DNA of 64,000 bases from an uncultured Myxococcales bacterium. GTDB lineage: Bacteria; Myxococcota_A; Polyangia; Polyangiales; Polyangiaceae. Under the pieces are notes generated by a model. The model was not told the origin of the DNA. It was given only the letters and a program-made list of their open reading frames with translations, and ran no database searches. The position numbers and the translations under genes were made by a program. The stretch is taken from contig CALFEQ010000147.1 in NCBI GenBank assembly GCA_937949945.1, forward strand, positions 1-64,000, written 5' to 3'. Positions 49,186 through 58,307 of this stretch are shown piece after piece; position 1 is the first letter of the stretch; every line of letters starts with the position of its first letter.

Positions 49186-50055
49186 CTACAAGCCTCGACC
49201 CGCGCTGAGGTGACGCGCCACCTCGGCCGGCGAGAGCGCGCGGTCGTAGATCGCGACCTCGTCGATCACGCCCGACACGCACTCACTGCCGTCGTAGTCC
49301 CCGCCGATCACGAAGTCGGTCACGCGCGCGGTCTGCTGTCCGGGGCCGGTGAGACTCTCGAAGTCGGAGACACCGTCGACGTAGAGGATCGCCTTCGTTC
49401 CATCGAACACGGCCACGTAGTGAACGAACGCGTCCGCGGGCGGCAGCGCCCCGTTCACTTGTAGGTCGCCTCCGCTCGTCATCCATTCGAAGCCGCTGTG
49501 CGGGTCCGATTTGCCGCCCTCGGGCGGCGCGATCCACAGCGCGTAGCCCGTTCGACTCCCGCCTTCGCCGATCGAGCTGTTCACGAGGTACTGGTACTCC
49601 GGGCCGCTCGCGCGGGGTCGACGCAAGAACCAGCACTCGATGGAAAACGGATGCCGGTCCTCGAAGTCGAAGGCGCGCGCGTTCGTCGCGATCGCTCGCG
49701 AGGACACTCCGTCGAACTCGATGGCGCCGTCGACGTCGCCGGCGATTGCGCCGGGCACCCCGAGCTTGTGTCCGGTGCCTTGCAGGACGAGATCGTTGCC
49801 GCGCCCGGTGCGGTCGGGCACGATCCGTCCGCTCGAGATGCCCATGCGCCAATAGGCGAGCGGGCCGTCCGAGAGGATGAGGGCCTCGTACGGCGAGGCT
49901 GGAGCGTCGGCCCCGGCAGATGCATCTCCAGTCGGCTGCCCCTCGACCTCCGCGTCGGCAGGCGTGGACGGGGGCGAGTCGGCGAGATTGTCCGTCGGGA
50001 CGAGCAGCGTGCACGCGGGGACGAGCGCCACGGCAACGGCGAGCAGGCTTCGCAC
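49186..50055 (-). CDS. LamG/concanavalin-like putative lipoprotein
   Basis: This 289-residue secreted protein has a signal (1-14) with lipobox-like VPAC and an Ala/Asp-rich linker (about 20-55). A LamG-type jelly-roll domain (about 60-287) follows: LAYWRMG, GAIEFDGVSS, FSIECWFLRR, HYVAVFDGTKAILYVDG and the closing GVIDEVAIYDRALSPAEVARHL. Such domains bind carbohydrate or adhesive ligands, and here it is the whole protein. The start is GTG at 50055. It is divergent from nothing; the next gene upstream is co-directional at 50148. Confidence 0.88.
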   Translation of the reverse strand: MRSLLAVAVALVPACTLLVPTDNLADSPPSTPADAEVEGQPTGDASAGADAPASPYEALILSDGPLAYWRMGISSGRIVPDRTGRGNDLVLQGTGHKLGVPGAIAGDVDGAIEFDGVSSRAIATNARAFDFEDRHPFSIECWFLRRPRASGPEYQYLVNSSIGEGGSRTGYALWIAPPEGGKSDPHSGFEWMTSGGDLQVNGALPPADAFVHYVAVFDGTKAILYVDGVSDFESLTGPGQQTARVTDFVIGGDYDGSECVSGVIDEVAIYDRALSPAEVARHLSAGRGL

Positions 50056-50147
50056 GGATCCCAGTTTAGACCGTCCACGAGGAGCCGACTTCTGTCAGAA
50101 GTTCGCCACGCATGGTCATCCGTGGGGCCGCGATTTTTCGACTTTCG

Positions 50148-52274
50148 CTACTTCTCGGCCCCGGCCTCGCTCGAGCGAGCCGCGTCCACCGGCTCGAGGA
50201 GGCGATCGACGAGCGCCCGACGGACCTCGAACACGGCCTTGATGCCGGGCGTCGCGCATCTCCTGAACTCTCCGGACACGGGCCCGCACACGACGCGCTT
50301 CGGCGGGCCGCCCTCGGCGAGCCCGATCACGATCTCGACCTCGGGCGGGCCCACGTCGGTCCCGCCGAGCGATGCCGCGCGATCGGCGAAGAGACCGGCC
50401 ACCGCGTCGCGCAGCTCCGCCTCGCTCCGGCCCTTCACCGGAGCTCCGCGCACCGTCACCTTCACCGACTCGATCCGCGACGGCTCCTCGCGCAGCGCGG
50501 CGCGGTTCACGTAGATCCGCTTCGCCAGCTCGTGGAGCGAGCGCGGCGCGACGAACACCGGCGCACGTCCATCGACGACACCGTAGACGCCTCCCTCGCC
50601 CTCCGCACCGAAGCGCACCGTCATCGGCGCCTTGTCGTCTTCGAACACGAGGACGACGCGACAGCCGTCCTCCTCGAGACCGAAGGTGCCGTCGTCGGCG
50701 TCCGCGACCCACGCGAGGACCTTGCCCTTCACGAGGCCGTCGACGAGCTGCGTGATCGTGCCGTCCGTCTCGTAGCCCTTGGGCTCCACGAGGACGAAGC
50801 CATTGCCCGAGTCGACGAGCTCCTGCGGCGTGCCGCAGCGGAGCACCACGCGCACGACGCGCCTCGTCTCCTGCTTGCCGTTCTCGTCGGCCGAGAGGAT
50901 GCGACCACGAACGGTCGTCGCGCGCGGCACCAAACGACGGGCGACCTCGGGCGGAACCACCAGGCGCGCGTCGTCGCGGAGGCGGCGGACGATCGGACGC
51001 GACGTGCCGGCGTCGCTCTCCTTGCTCGGGAGCTCGCCGATCTCGACGGTCTCTTCGAAGTCGCCCGAGCGGACGCGCGCGCGCGCGACGGCCGTGAAGG
51101 GCTCTCCGCCCGGCCGCACCTCGACGGCAGCGCCGCGCTCGATCTCCGCGAGCATGTCGCCGACCGCGTCGGCCTCGTCGCCCGTGACCTCGCGATCGAC
51201 CGGCTCGCGTTGGTGGAAGCCCGTCCCGCGCCGCGCGAGCTCGATCGCGCGCGGCGGCGACGCGCCGGCGTCCTGCGCAGCAGCGCTGACGAGCTCGAGC
51301 CGGATCTCCTCGATCTCGTCGTGACGGAACGAAAATGGCCGGTCGTCCACGAGCGCGCTCGGGGTGATCGCGAGCAGCGTGTCCATCGCGCCCTTCGGCG
51401 CGCACGCCGCGACGCGCGTCGGCAGCTTCCGCAAGACCACCACGTCGTTCGGGTGACCAGGGCACGTGTCGCCCACGACGAGCTCGCCGGGTGGCTTGCC
51501 CGGCTCCTTGGGCGTCATGAGGATCGTCAGACGCGGCTCGGCGGTGAGCCGGTCGGCGTCCGCGTCCTTCGGGAACGCCTCCGCCCGCATCTCGGCGAGC
51601 GCGCTCCACACCTTGTCGAGCGCGACGCGCGACGCGAGAAGGCCCGGGCCGTCGACCGTGAACGACCGCTCGTCCTTTCGCGAGACGGCGAACCCGCCGC
51701 CCGGATGCTTCACCGCGAAGCGCGCGAGCTCGAGCGACAGGTACGGGACCACGGTGCGATCGCGGTACGTGTCCGAGTGCGCGAGCAACGTCTCGGTCAG
51801 CTCCTTCGACACCACGAAGGGCGCGCCGTCGTCGACGCGGAAATAGCTCGAGCCCTCCGGCCGCGGCGACGGCGCGCCGAGCGCGAACCGGAAGACGAGC
51901 GAGCCCATCGTGATCGATCCGCTCGCACGCGGCGTCTCGAGGCCGAGCAACGGATCGTCGCCGACCTTGCGCACGATGGTCGCGAACTCGAGCGTCGTCG
52001 TGAGGCGCTCGGCGGCGGCCTGATCGACGCGCTCCTGACGCGGCGACGTCATGCGCCAGACGCCGTCCGCCTTCGCGTCGCGCTCGAGCACGATCGTCTC
52101 GCCCTCGTGCGCGATCTCGATGCGAGAGAGATCCTCGCGGCGCCACGCGGGGAAGACGTTGTTCTCGCGACGCTTGCGCTCGCCTTCGCTCACCTTGTCC
52201 CGGTCCAGCCACAGCCACACGCCGAGAACGACGGCGACGAAGAAGAGCACGATGGTCGTCGCGTGCCGCTTCAC
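50148..52274 (-). CDS. DUF4340-type protein, last gene of the ABC/GldG operon
   Basis: This 708-residue protein has one N-terminal membrane helix (about 5-23, TTIVLFFVAVVLGVWLWL) and a large outer region of beta-strands. Repeated patterns such as IEIAHEGETIVLERDAKADGVWRMTSP match DUF4340, a domain that accompanies GldG-type ABC systems. The C-terminal part (FVAPRSLHELAKRIYVNRA) is of the same type. The GTG start overlaps the GldG-like stop (GTGA). Its role is probably with the upstream transporter at the envelope; the biochemical function is unknown. Confidence 0.85.
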   Translation of the reverse strand: MKRHATTIVLFFVAVVLGVWLWLDRDKVSEGERKRRENNVFPAWRREDLSRIEIAHEGETIVLERDAKADGVWRMTSPRQERVDQAAAERLTTTLEFATIVRKVGDDPLLGLETPRASGSITMGSLVFRFALGAPSPRPEGSSYFRVDDGAPFVVSKELTETLLAHSDTYRDRTVVPYLSLELARFAVKHPGGGFAVSRKDERSFTVDGPGLLASRVALDKVWSALAEMRAEAFPKDADADRLTAEPRLTILMTPKEPGKPPGELVVGDTCPGHPNDVVVLRKLPTRVAACAPKGAMDTLLAITPSALVDDRPFSFRHDEIEEIRLELVSAAAQDAGASPPRAIELARRGTGFHQREPVDREVTGDEADAVGDMLAEIERGAAVEVRPGGEPFTAVARARVRSGDFEETVEIGELPSKESDAGTSRPIVRRLRDDARLVVPPEVARRLVPRATTVRGRILSADENGKQETRRVVRVVLRCGTPQELVDSGNGFVLVEPKGYETDGTITQLVDGLVKGKVLAWVADADDGTFGLEEDGCRVVLVFEDDKAPMTVRFGAEGEGGVYGVVDGRAPVFVAPRSLHELAKRIYVNRAALREEPSRIESVKVTVRGAPVKGRSEAELRDAVAGLFADRAASLGGTDVGPPEVEIVIGLAEGGPPKRVVCGPVSGEFRRCATPGIKAVFEVRRALVDRLLEPVDAARSSEAGAEK

Positions 52275-53947
52275 GCGTCCTCGTCCTCCTTCTTCGCGCG
52301 CTTGGCCGCGCTCTTCTTCTTCGGCTTGGCGGCCGATCGCGCGCCGCTCGCGTCGCTCTTCTTGGCGTCGGGCGCGTCCTCCGGCAGCGCGCCCTCGCCG
52401 CGGCGCCGCCAGAGGCCGACCGCGATGCCGAGGATCGCCATCGCGCCCGGCATGAAGAAGAGGACGTATCGGCGCACGGACTCGCGGTCCTCCTCGGTGA
52501 TGCGGATGCCCGCGGGCACGGCCGCCCTGTCGGGGACGTCGAGGACCTGCGGCTTCGAGGCGAGCCACGAGATGGCGCTCTCGACGAAGAGCGCCGCGCC
52601 TCGCAGCGGCAGCGGCTCGCGGAAGGTCGGCGAGGTGAGCGGGCTCGCGGTGCCGACGACGACGACGCGCGGGCCGTGCGGCGCCGACGGGTTCGTCTTC
52701 GGCCGCTCGGCCGCCATCGCGAGGACGAGCGGACCGCCGAGGTCTCCGGGCTTCTTCTTGGGCTGTTCCTTCCACTCGGAGGCGCCGACGACGTTCGTGA
52801 GGCCGAAGGCCTTCGGCGACGTGACGAGGATGTCCGCCGGGCTCGCGGCATTCGGCTCCGCCGCGCGGCGGAGCGAGCGCGCGAAGTGGAGGACGACGCG
52901 CGGCACGTCGCGCCTGTCGTCCTGCGCCAAGGCCGCCGTCACCGGGTGCGGGCGCGGCTGCGCCACGAAGCGGATGCCGCCCGTGCCGGGAAACGAGAGC
53001 TCGGGGTCCTCCTCGATCACGAGGTCGTCGTCGAGCGCGATCCCGAACGGCAAAAGGGCGCGATCGAGGTTCGCGGAGACGAGCCCGGTCTCGCTCTCGC
53101 CCGTGATCGGGCTCACGGCGAGCAGCATGTTGCCGCCCTCGAGGAGGTACGTGCGCAGGCGCTCGGCCTCCTCCTGCGTGAAGGCGCCGCGCAGCCCGGC
53201 GACGACGACGACGGCGCAGGACTCGAAGGGCTTGGGCGTGTCGAGGGCGCCGGGATCGACGACGGTGACGTCGTAGTTGTCCTTGACGAGGATGTCCTTG
53301 AGCAGGCCCGCGCCCTCCGGGCCCGGGTCCTCCGGGTTCATCTCGCCGTGCCCGGTGGTGAAGCAGAGCTTCGCCTTCTCCGAGCCGAGGACGTTGCGGA
53401 TGGCGCCGGTCAGCGCGCGCTCCTCCTTCGGCTTCACGCGCGTGTCGTCGCCCGGCGAGATCTCGACCATGTCGGACGCCGACAGGAACCAGTGACGATC
53501 GCCGCGCGCGACGACGACGATCGCGTCCGTGACGACGTGCCCCTGCTCGGTGCGGCCCGTCTCGATCTTGAAGCGCTTCTTGACGTCCTCGAGCGCGACG
53601 ACGTCCTTGTCGGGATCGACGTAGCGGATGTCGAGCTTCGTCGTCTCCGCCTGGTAGGCGACGAGGAGCTGCTTGACGCTGTGCTCGAGGGGATCGGCGG
53701 GACCGAGGAGCACCCAGATCTCGATGGGCTCCTCGAGCTCGCGCAGCGTCTGCACCGTCGCCGGCGAGAGCGAGTAGCGCTTGTTGGCCGTCCAGTCCCA
53801 GCGCGAGAAACGGCGCACCGCGACGACGTTCACCAGGATGGCGACGATCATCGCGAGCGCGATGCCGGCGAGCTGCGACGCCTGCAGGGCGTCGATGCGC
53901 GGCAGCGAGAGCTTCCGCTTCTTCTCGGACTTCTGCCCGGCCGCCAT
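52271..53947 (-). CDS. GldG-family ABC transporter accessory protein
   Basis: This 558-residue protein has an N-terminal membrane segment (about 24-45) and a periplasmic domain of the ABC_transp_aux/GldG type. It starts RWDWTANKRYSLSPATVQTLREL, with LEEPIEIWVLLGP, then YVDPDKD and CFTTGHGEMNPEDPGPEGAGLL. A second membrane helix (about 505-525, YVLFFMPGAMAILGIAVGLW) is followed by a Lys/Ala cytoplasmic tail. GldG in Bacteroidetes is needed for gliding with GldA and GldF; in Myxococcota such modules have less clear roles. The ATG overlaps the permease gene's stop. Confidence 0.9.
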   Translation of the reverse strand: MAAGQKSEKKRKLSLPRIDALQASQLAGIALAMIVAILVNVVAVRRFSRWDWTANKRYSLSPATVQTLRELEEPIEIWVLLGPADPLEHSVKQLLVAYQAETTKLDIRYVDPDKDVVALEDVKKRFKIETGRTEQGHVVTDAIVVVARGDRHWFLSASDMVEISPGDDTRVKPKEERALTGAIRNVLGSEKAKLCFTTGHGEMNPEDPGPEGAGLLKDILVKDNYDVTVVDPGALDTPKPFESCAVVVVAGLRGAFTQEEAERLRTYLLEGGNMLLAVSPITGESETGLVSANLDRALLPFGIALDDDLVIEEDPELSFPGTGGIRFVAQPRPHPVTAALAQDDRRDVPRVVLHFARSLRRAAEPNAASPADILVTSPKAFGLTNVVGASEWKEQPKKKPGDLGGPLVLAMAAERPKTNPSAPHGPRVVVVGTASPLTSPTFREPLPLRGAALFVESAISWLASKPQVLDVPDRAAVPAGIRITEEDRESVRRYVLFFMPGAMAILGIAVGLWRRRGEGALPEDAPDAKKSDASGARSAAKPKKKSAAKRAKKEDEDA

Positions 53948-54696
53948 CAGCCCCACCTCCACGCGTCGACGGCGCGCACCGTCACGAACAACGGCAAGAC
54001 GATCATCGAGCCGTAGAAGACGAGCCGGCGCGAGTCGATCACGCCGGACGCGAAGTCGTTCATGTGCGCCCACACCGAGACGTGCGCGCAGATCTCGTGC
54101 ATGAGCGTTCCCTCGCGCGTGACGAACTCGCCGACGCCGAGGATGAACAAGCCCAGAACGACGAGCGCCGTAAGGACGAGCGCGAGGAACTGACTCTTCG
54201 TGATCGCGCTCATGAGCAGCCCGAGGGCGAGGTAGCCCGCGCCCACGAGGAGCACGCCGATGTACGCCGAGGCGGCGACGCCCCAGTCGAGGTCGCCGGT
54301 CTGCCTCAGGATGACGAGGTAGAGGATCGTCGGCGCCCACATCGCGACGTACGTCGTGACGACGGCGGCGTACTTCGCGAGCACGACGGCGACGCTCGAG
54401 ACCGGCGCCGTCATCAGCGTCTCGATCGTCCCGCTCCGGCGCTCCTCCGCGAACAGACGCATCGTCATCGGCGGCACGAGGAGGAACAGGACGAGGTACA
54501 AGAGGACGGTGTTGCCGAAGAACGCCTGGAGCGGCGTCTGATCGCTGAGCTGCTGCCCGACGTTCGCGAAGTGGTCGACGAGCAGGAAAAAGTGCATCCC
54601 CTGCACGACGAGGAAGACCGTGAGGAGGACCCACGCGAGCGGCGTCACGAAGAACGCGAAGAGCTCGCGCTTGTAGATCGGCCAGAAGCTCCTCAT
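53947..54696 (-). CDS. ABC-2 type permease (GldF-like)
   Basis: This 249-residue membrane protein has six predicted helices. The N terminus MRSFWPIYKRELFAFFVTPLAWVLL and the motif LVPPMTMRLFAEERRSGTIETLMTAPVS are typical of ABC-2/GldF permeases. It pairs with the ATPase just upstream (ATGA overlap at 54693-54696) and the GldG-like protein just downstream (TGATG overlap). Together they make a membrane complex of unknown substrate. Confidence 0.93.
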   Translation of the reverse strand: MRSFWPIYKRELFAFFVTPLAWVLLTVFLVVQGMHFFLLVDHFANVGQQLSDQTPLQAFFGNTVLLYLVLFLLVPPMTMRLFAEERRSGTIETLMTAPVSSVAVVLAKYAAVVTTYVAMWAPTILYLVILRQTGDLDWGVAASAYIGVLLVGAGYLALGLLMSAITKSQFLALVLTALVVLGLFILGVGEFVTREGTLMHEICAHVSVWAHMNDFASGVIDSRRLVFYGSMIVLPLFVTVRAVDAWRWG

Positions 54697-55694
54697 GCGG
54701 CCGCCTCGTCGTCGGCCTTGTCGGCCTCGCTGGAGCGCACGCCCGTGAGCTCGCCGAACAGCTCCTCGAGCGTGCTCTTGATGGGCGTCGCCTCGCGCAC
54801 GAAGAGGCCCGCGCCCACGAGCGCGGCGACGGCCTGCTCGGTCGCGCGGGCCGCCGTCACGTCGTCGAGCTTCTTGCGGTACGCGCAGCGGAGGGCGTGG
54901 ACCTCCTCGCCCTCTTCGGTCCGCCGCGTTCCCTCGACGGTCACCTTCGTGATCCCCTCGATCGCCCGAAGAGCGCTCGAGGCAATCTCGACATTCCCGC
55001 GCACGACGACGCGCAGGCCCACCGGGCGGCGCTTCTGCGCGAGCTCCTCCATCGTCCCCGCCGCCACGAGCTTGCCCTGCGAGATGACGACGATGCGGCT
55101 GCAGGTCGCCTCGACCTCGCTCAGGATGTGCGTCGAGAGGAGGACCGTGTGCTCCTTGCCGAGCTCGCGGATGACCTCTCGGACCTCGCGGATCTGGTTC
55201 GGGTCGAGGCCCGCGGTCGGCTCGTCGAGCACGAGCAGCGGCGGACGCGAGACGAGCGCGTCCGCGAGGCCGACGCGCTGCCGGTACCCCTTCGAGAGGT
55301 GTCCGATGACGACGTTCGCGACGTCGCGGACGTTCGCCTTCCCCATCGCCTCCCAGACGGCGTCCTTGCGCTGCGCGCGCGGCACGCGCTTCAGCTCCGC
55401 GCGGAACCGGAGGTACTCGGCCACGCGCATCTCCGGATAGAGCGGGACCGCCTCCGGCATGTAGCCGAGCTTCTGCCGCGCCTCGTAGCTCTCCTTCGTG
55501 ATGTCGTGCCCCGCGACCCTCACCGTCCCGCTCGTGGGTCCGAGGAACCCGGCGATGATGCGCAAGGTGGTGCTCTTCCCCGCTCCGTTCGGACCGAGGA
55601 ACCCTATGACCTCTCCTTTGTCGACCTCGAACGAGAGGTCGTCCACCGCGACCTTCGAGCCGTACCGCTTGACGAGGTGCTGAACGGAGATCAT
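54693..55694 (-). CDS. ABC transporter ATP-binding protein (GldA-like)
   Basis: This 333-residue ATPase has Walker A GPNGAGKST near 35-43, the Q-loop region MPEAVPLYPEM, signature LSKGYRQRVGLADAL, Walker B LLVLDEPTAGLDPNQ and the H-switch STHILSEVE. About 90 extra residues after the core (RVVVRGNVEIASSALRAIEG...) form a C-terminal domain usual in GldA/NodI-type ATPases. It is the first gene of the four-gene operon; all junctions overlap, so subunits are probably made in fixed ratio. Confidence 0.94.
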   Translation of the reverse strand: MISVQHLVKRYGSKVAVDDLSFEVDKGEVIGFLGPNGAGKSTTLRIIAGFLGPTSGTVRVAGHDITKESYEARQKLGYMPEAVPLYPEMRVAEYLRFRAELKRVPRAQRKDAVWEAMGKANVRDVANVVIGHLSKGYRQRVGLADALVSRPPLLVLDEPTAGLDPNQIREVREVIRELGKEHTVLLSTHILSEVEATCSRIVVISQGKLVAAGTMEELAQKRRPVGLRVVVRGNVEIASSALRAIEGITKVTVEGTRRTEEGEEVHALRCAYRKKLDDVTAARATEQAVAALVGAGLFVREATPIKSTLEELFGELTGVRSSEADKADDEAAA

Positions 55695-55883
55695 CGGACC
55701 AGGGCGACGTGGGCGGCGGCGCGACGGAGCCCTCGTCTCGCGCGCCTTCCTACCACGGCCGCCGCGCCTTTGCAGCGGCACGTCCTTCGGACGGCGCACC
55801 GTCGAGGTTCTCGATTCCATCGCAGCGCGAGGCGAGGCACATTCGAAGAGGCGCGCGCCCTTCGCGCGCCTCGCTCGACGCCG

Positions 55884-56858
55884 ATGCGATCCCACCTTCC
55901 TTTCGTGCTCCTCGCGCTCGCTTCCTGTCGCTCCGGCTCCGCGCCGCCCCCGCCGTCGTCGGCCAGCACCAGCGCGCCGAGCCCGCCGCCCGCCTCCGAG
56001 GCGCCCGACGCGGCGCCGGCGCTCGCCGAGCCCGGCGCCGACGCGGGCGTGCCGACGGAAGAGAGCGCCGCGGACGCCGACGCGACGGTCGCGACCGAGG
56101 CCCCGCCGGACATGCTGCTCGTGCCGGGCGGCACGTTCATCATGGGCGCGGACGAGGGCGGCGAGCCGGACGAGCGCCCCGCGCACGAAGTCACGATCGC
56201 CTCCTTCTGGCTCGACAAGACGGAGGTGACCCAAGAGGCGTACGACGAGTGCGTCGCCGCCAAGGCGTGCCCGCCGCCGGATCCGAAGATCCTGGCGAGC
56301 TTCGGCGGCGTGTTCCGAGGACCGAAGAAGCCCGTCGTCGGCGTCTCCTGGTTCGCCGCCCGCGACTACTGCCAGTGGCGGGGCAAGCGCCTGCCGCGCG
56401 AGGCGGAGTTCGAGCGCGCCGTCCGCGGCGACGACGGGCGCCGCTTCCCGTGGGGCAACGACCCGCCGACGAAGGAGCGCACGGTCTTCGCGGCGGACCA
56501 CCCGGAGGACGTCGGGAGCCGCCCCGCGGGCCGCGGCCCGTACGGTCACGACGATCTCGCCGGCAACGTCTGGGAGTGGCTCGAGGACGACTACGACCCG
56601 TTCGCCTACACGCGTCCGACCGCGCGCGAAGGCAAGCCGGGCACCTGCGAGGAGATCCTCGCCGCGCAGAACAAGCTCCGCGCCGAGGGCAAGCAGGGCT
56701 TCACCGGCTCGAACCCGATCCCGACCGAGTGCGAGAAGAACATCCGCGGCGGCGCCTACAACTACCCTGCGCAGGGCTTGCGCAGCACGAATCGCATCCA
56801 CCACCCCGCGCGCTTCAAGCTCCGGATGACCGGCTTCCGCTGCGCCAAGGATGCGTGA
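55884..56858 (+). CDS. SUMF1 (formylglycine-generating-enzyme-like) putative lipoprotein
   Basis: This 324-residue protein has a signal and lipobox LALASC (Cys15) and an Ala/Pro/Glu linker to about 72. A SUMF1/FGE-sulfatase domain follows: MLLVPGGTFIMGADEGGEPDERPAHEV, FWLDKTEVTQEAYDECV, GVSWFAARDYCQWRGKRLPREAEFERA, GNVWEWLEDDYDPF and GFRC at the end. True sulfatase-activating enzymes need specific active cysteines that I do not clearly see; many SUMF1 proteins are binding or modification domains instead. It is divergent from the ABC operon. Confidence 0.88.
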   Translation: MRSHLPFVLLALASCRSGSAPPPPSSASTSAPSPPPASEAPDAAPALAEPGADAGVPTEESAADADATVATEAPPDMLLVPGGTFIMGADEGGEPDERPAHEVTIASFWLDKTEVTQEAYDECVAAKACPPPDPKILASFGGVFRGPKKPVVGVSWFAARDYCQWRGKRLPREAEFERAVRGDDGRRFPWGNDPPTKERTVFAADHPEDVGSRPAGRGPYGHDDLAGNVWEWLEDDYDPFAYTRPTAREGKPGTCEEILAAQNKLRAEGKQGFTGSNPIPTECEKNIRGGAYNYPAQGLRSTNRIHHPARFKLRMTGFRCAKDA

Positions 56859-56871
56859 GAGACGAGCGCGG

Positions 56872-57339
56872 TCAGCCGCGGATGCGCCAGTTGCCGACGA
56901 ACGCGCGCCCGATCTCGTCGCACGTCGGGTCGGTGACGATGAGCTCCGGCCGTGCGTTGCGGTTGACCACGATCGTGTTCTGCCGGAACACGCGGCCGAA
57001 CGCGATCGCCTCGTCGCGATCCATGCCGTGCACGAGCCATGACGGCTCCCGCCACGTGCCTTCGGGATCCTCTTCGTAGCCGACGCACTGCTCGACGCGG
57101 TAGCAGCCGAGGACGAGCATGTCGCGGAGCACCGCGTGCCGCGCATCGTTGACCTTTCGGGGCAGGAGCATCGAGCGCGGGTTGAACGCGGTCAGGATCG
57201 TGAACGGCTTGAGCAGGAGCTCCGGGAGAGTCGACGGGTCCTGCACCGTGTCGCCGTCGAGCGATACGCGGAGGGGGCCGTTCGGCGTCGGGAGGTCATA
57301 GACCGTGGCGAGATACTGGCGAAGAAGGTTCTGATCCAT
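56872..57339 (-). CDS. DUF3293-domain protein
   Basis: This 155-residue soluble protein opens MDQNLLRQYLATVYDL and contains ILTAFNPRSMLLPRKVNDARHAVLRD, GCYRVEQCVGYEEDPEGTWREPSWLVHGM and FGRVFRQNTIVVNRNARPELI. This matches DUF3293, a small uncharacterised family of 130-160 residues. No signal or membrane segment is present. It lies between the SUMF1 gene (convergent, 13-nt gap) and the two-component genes, 92 nt from the response regulator stop. Confidence 0.8.
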   Translation of the reverse strand: MDQNLLRQYLATVYDLPTPNGPLRVSLDGDTVQDPSTLPELLLKPFTILTAFNPRSMLLPRKVNDARHAVLRDMLVLGCYRVEQCVGYEEDPEGTWREPSWLVHGMDRDEAIAFGRVFRQNTIVVNRNARPELIVTDPTCDEIGRAFVGNWRIRG

Positions 57340-57431
57340 GACGTGCCTCGATGTCGGCGGCGAAAAAGGGCGCGGGGACGCCGGCGGTGCCGGGCGCTGG
57401 CCGCGCGGCCGCTCCTAGTCCATCACAAGCG

Positions 57432-58157
57432 TCACGACTCGACGAGATCGAACCGATAACCCACGCCCCGAACCGTGTGGATGTACTTCGGGCTGTGCGG
57501 ATCCGGCTCGAGCTTCGCCCGGAGCTGCTGGATGAAGTTGTCGACGGTCCGAGGCGTCCCGTGGTGGTTCGGGCCCCACACACGCCGGAAGATCTCCTCG
57601 CGGGAGAGCGCACGACCGCGCTCGCCGATGAGACACATGAGCACGTCGAACTCGGTCGCCGTCACGTCGACGTGCTCGCCGGCGCGCTTGATCGTCCGCG
57701 CCGGGACGTCGATCTCGATGTCGCCGAACGAGACCACGGGCCGCTTCTCGGCCGCCCCGCCACGACGTAGCGCGACGCGGACCCGCGCGAGCAGCTCGGC
57801 GAGGCTGAAGGGCTTGGCCACGTAATCCTCTGCTCCGAGCTCGAGGCCGGCGACCTTGTCCATCTCGCCCGACTTCGCGGACAGGATGATGATGGGCATC
57901 GTCCGCCCTTCGGAGCGGAGCTCGTGGAGGACCTCGAGCCCGTTGCGCTTCGGGAGCATGACGTCGAGGATGACGAGGTCGGGGTCGCTCGTCCGAGCGA
58001 GCTCGAGACCGCGCTCGCCGTCCTCTGCGACGGTGACTGCGTAGCCTTCGCTCTCCAGGTTGATACGGAGGCCGATCGCGATGCTCGGGTCGTCCTCGAC
58101 CACGAGCACACGGCTCCCCTCGAGGCTGACCGTCTTCCGTTTGGCGTCGGGCACCAT
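57432..58157 (-). CDS. OmpR-family response regulator
   Basis: This 241-residue regulator has a receiver domain (about 15-130) with acidic pocket EDD (21-23), phosphoacceptor Asp65 in VILDVMLP and conserved Lys in KPFSLAELL. An OmpR winged helix follows (about 140-240, FDVLMCLIGERGRALSREEIFRRVWGPNHHGTPRTVDNFIQQLRAKL..HTVRGVGYRF). It follows its histidine kinase by 150 nt on the same strand and is its likely partner. The ATG at 58157 is used; a GTG at 58166 would add three residues. Confidence 0.94.
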   Translation of the reverse strand: MVPDAKRKTVSLEGSRVLVVEDDPSIAIGLRINLESEGYAVTVAEDGERGLELARTSDPDLVILDVMLPKRNGLEVLHELRSEGRTMPIIILSAKSGEMDKVAGLELGAEDYVAKPFSLAELLARVRVALRRGGAAEKRPVVSFGDIEIDVPARTIKRAGEHVDVTATEFDVLMCLIGERGRALSREEIFRRVWGPNHHGTPRTVDNFIQQLRAKLEPDPHSPKYIHTVRGVGYRFDLVES

Positions 58158-58307
58158 GAGCGTCACCCGGCTCGGGCCCCGCGGTCCGAGCCGCCGACGA
58201 GGCTTTACCGCGAAGGCATGCCCGCTCGCCAGGACTTCTTCACGGACGCGGCTGTCGTCCGCTCATTTTTTCTCCGCCTCCCCACCACGAAGCGGAGGGA
58301 TGGATCC

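Noticed and set aside
49498..53276. Long plus-strand frames opposite the DUF4340 and GldG genes
   Set aside because: They are antisense to genes with clear domains and overlaps, and their composition is Arg/Asp/His-rich.
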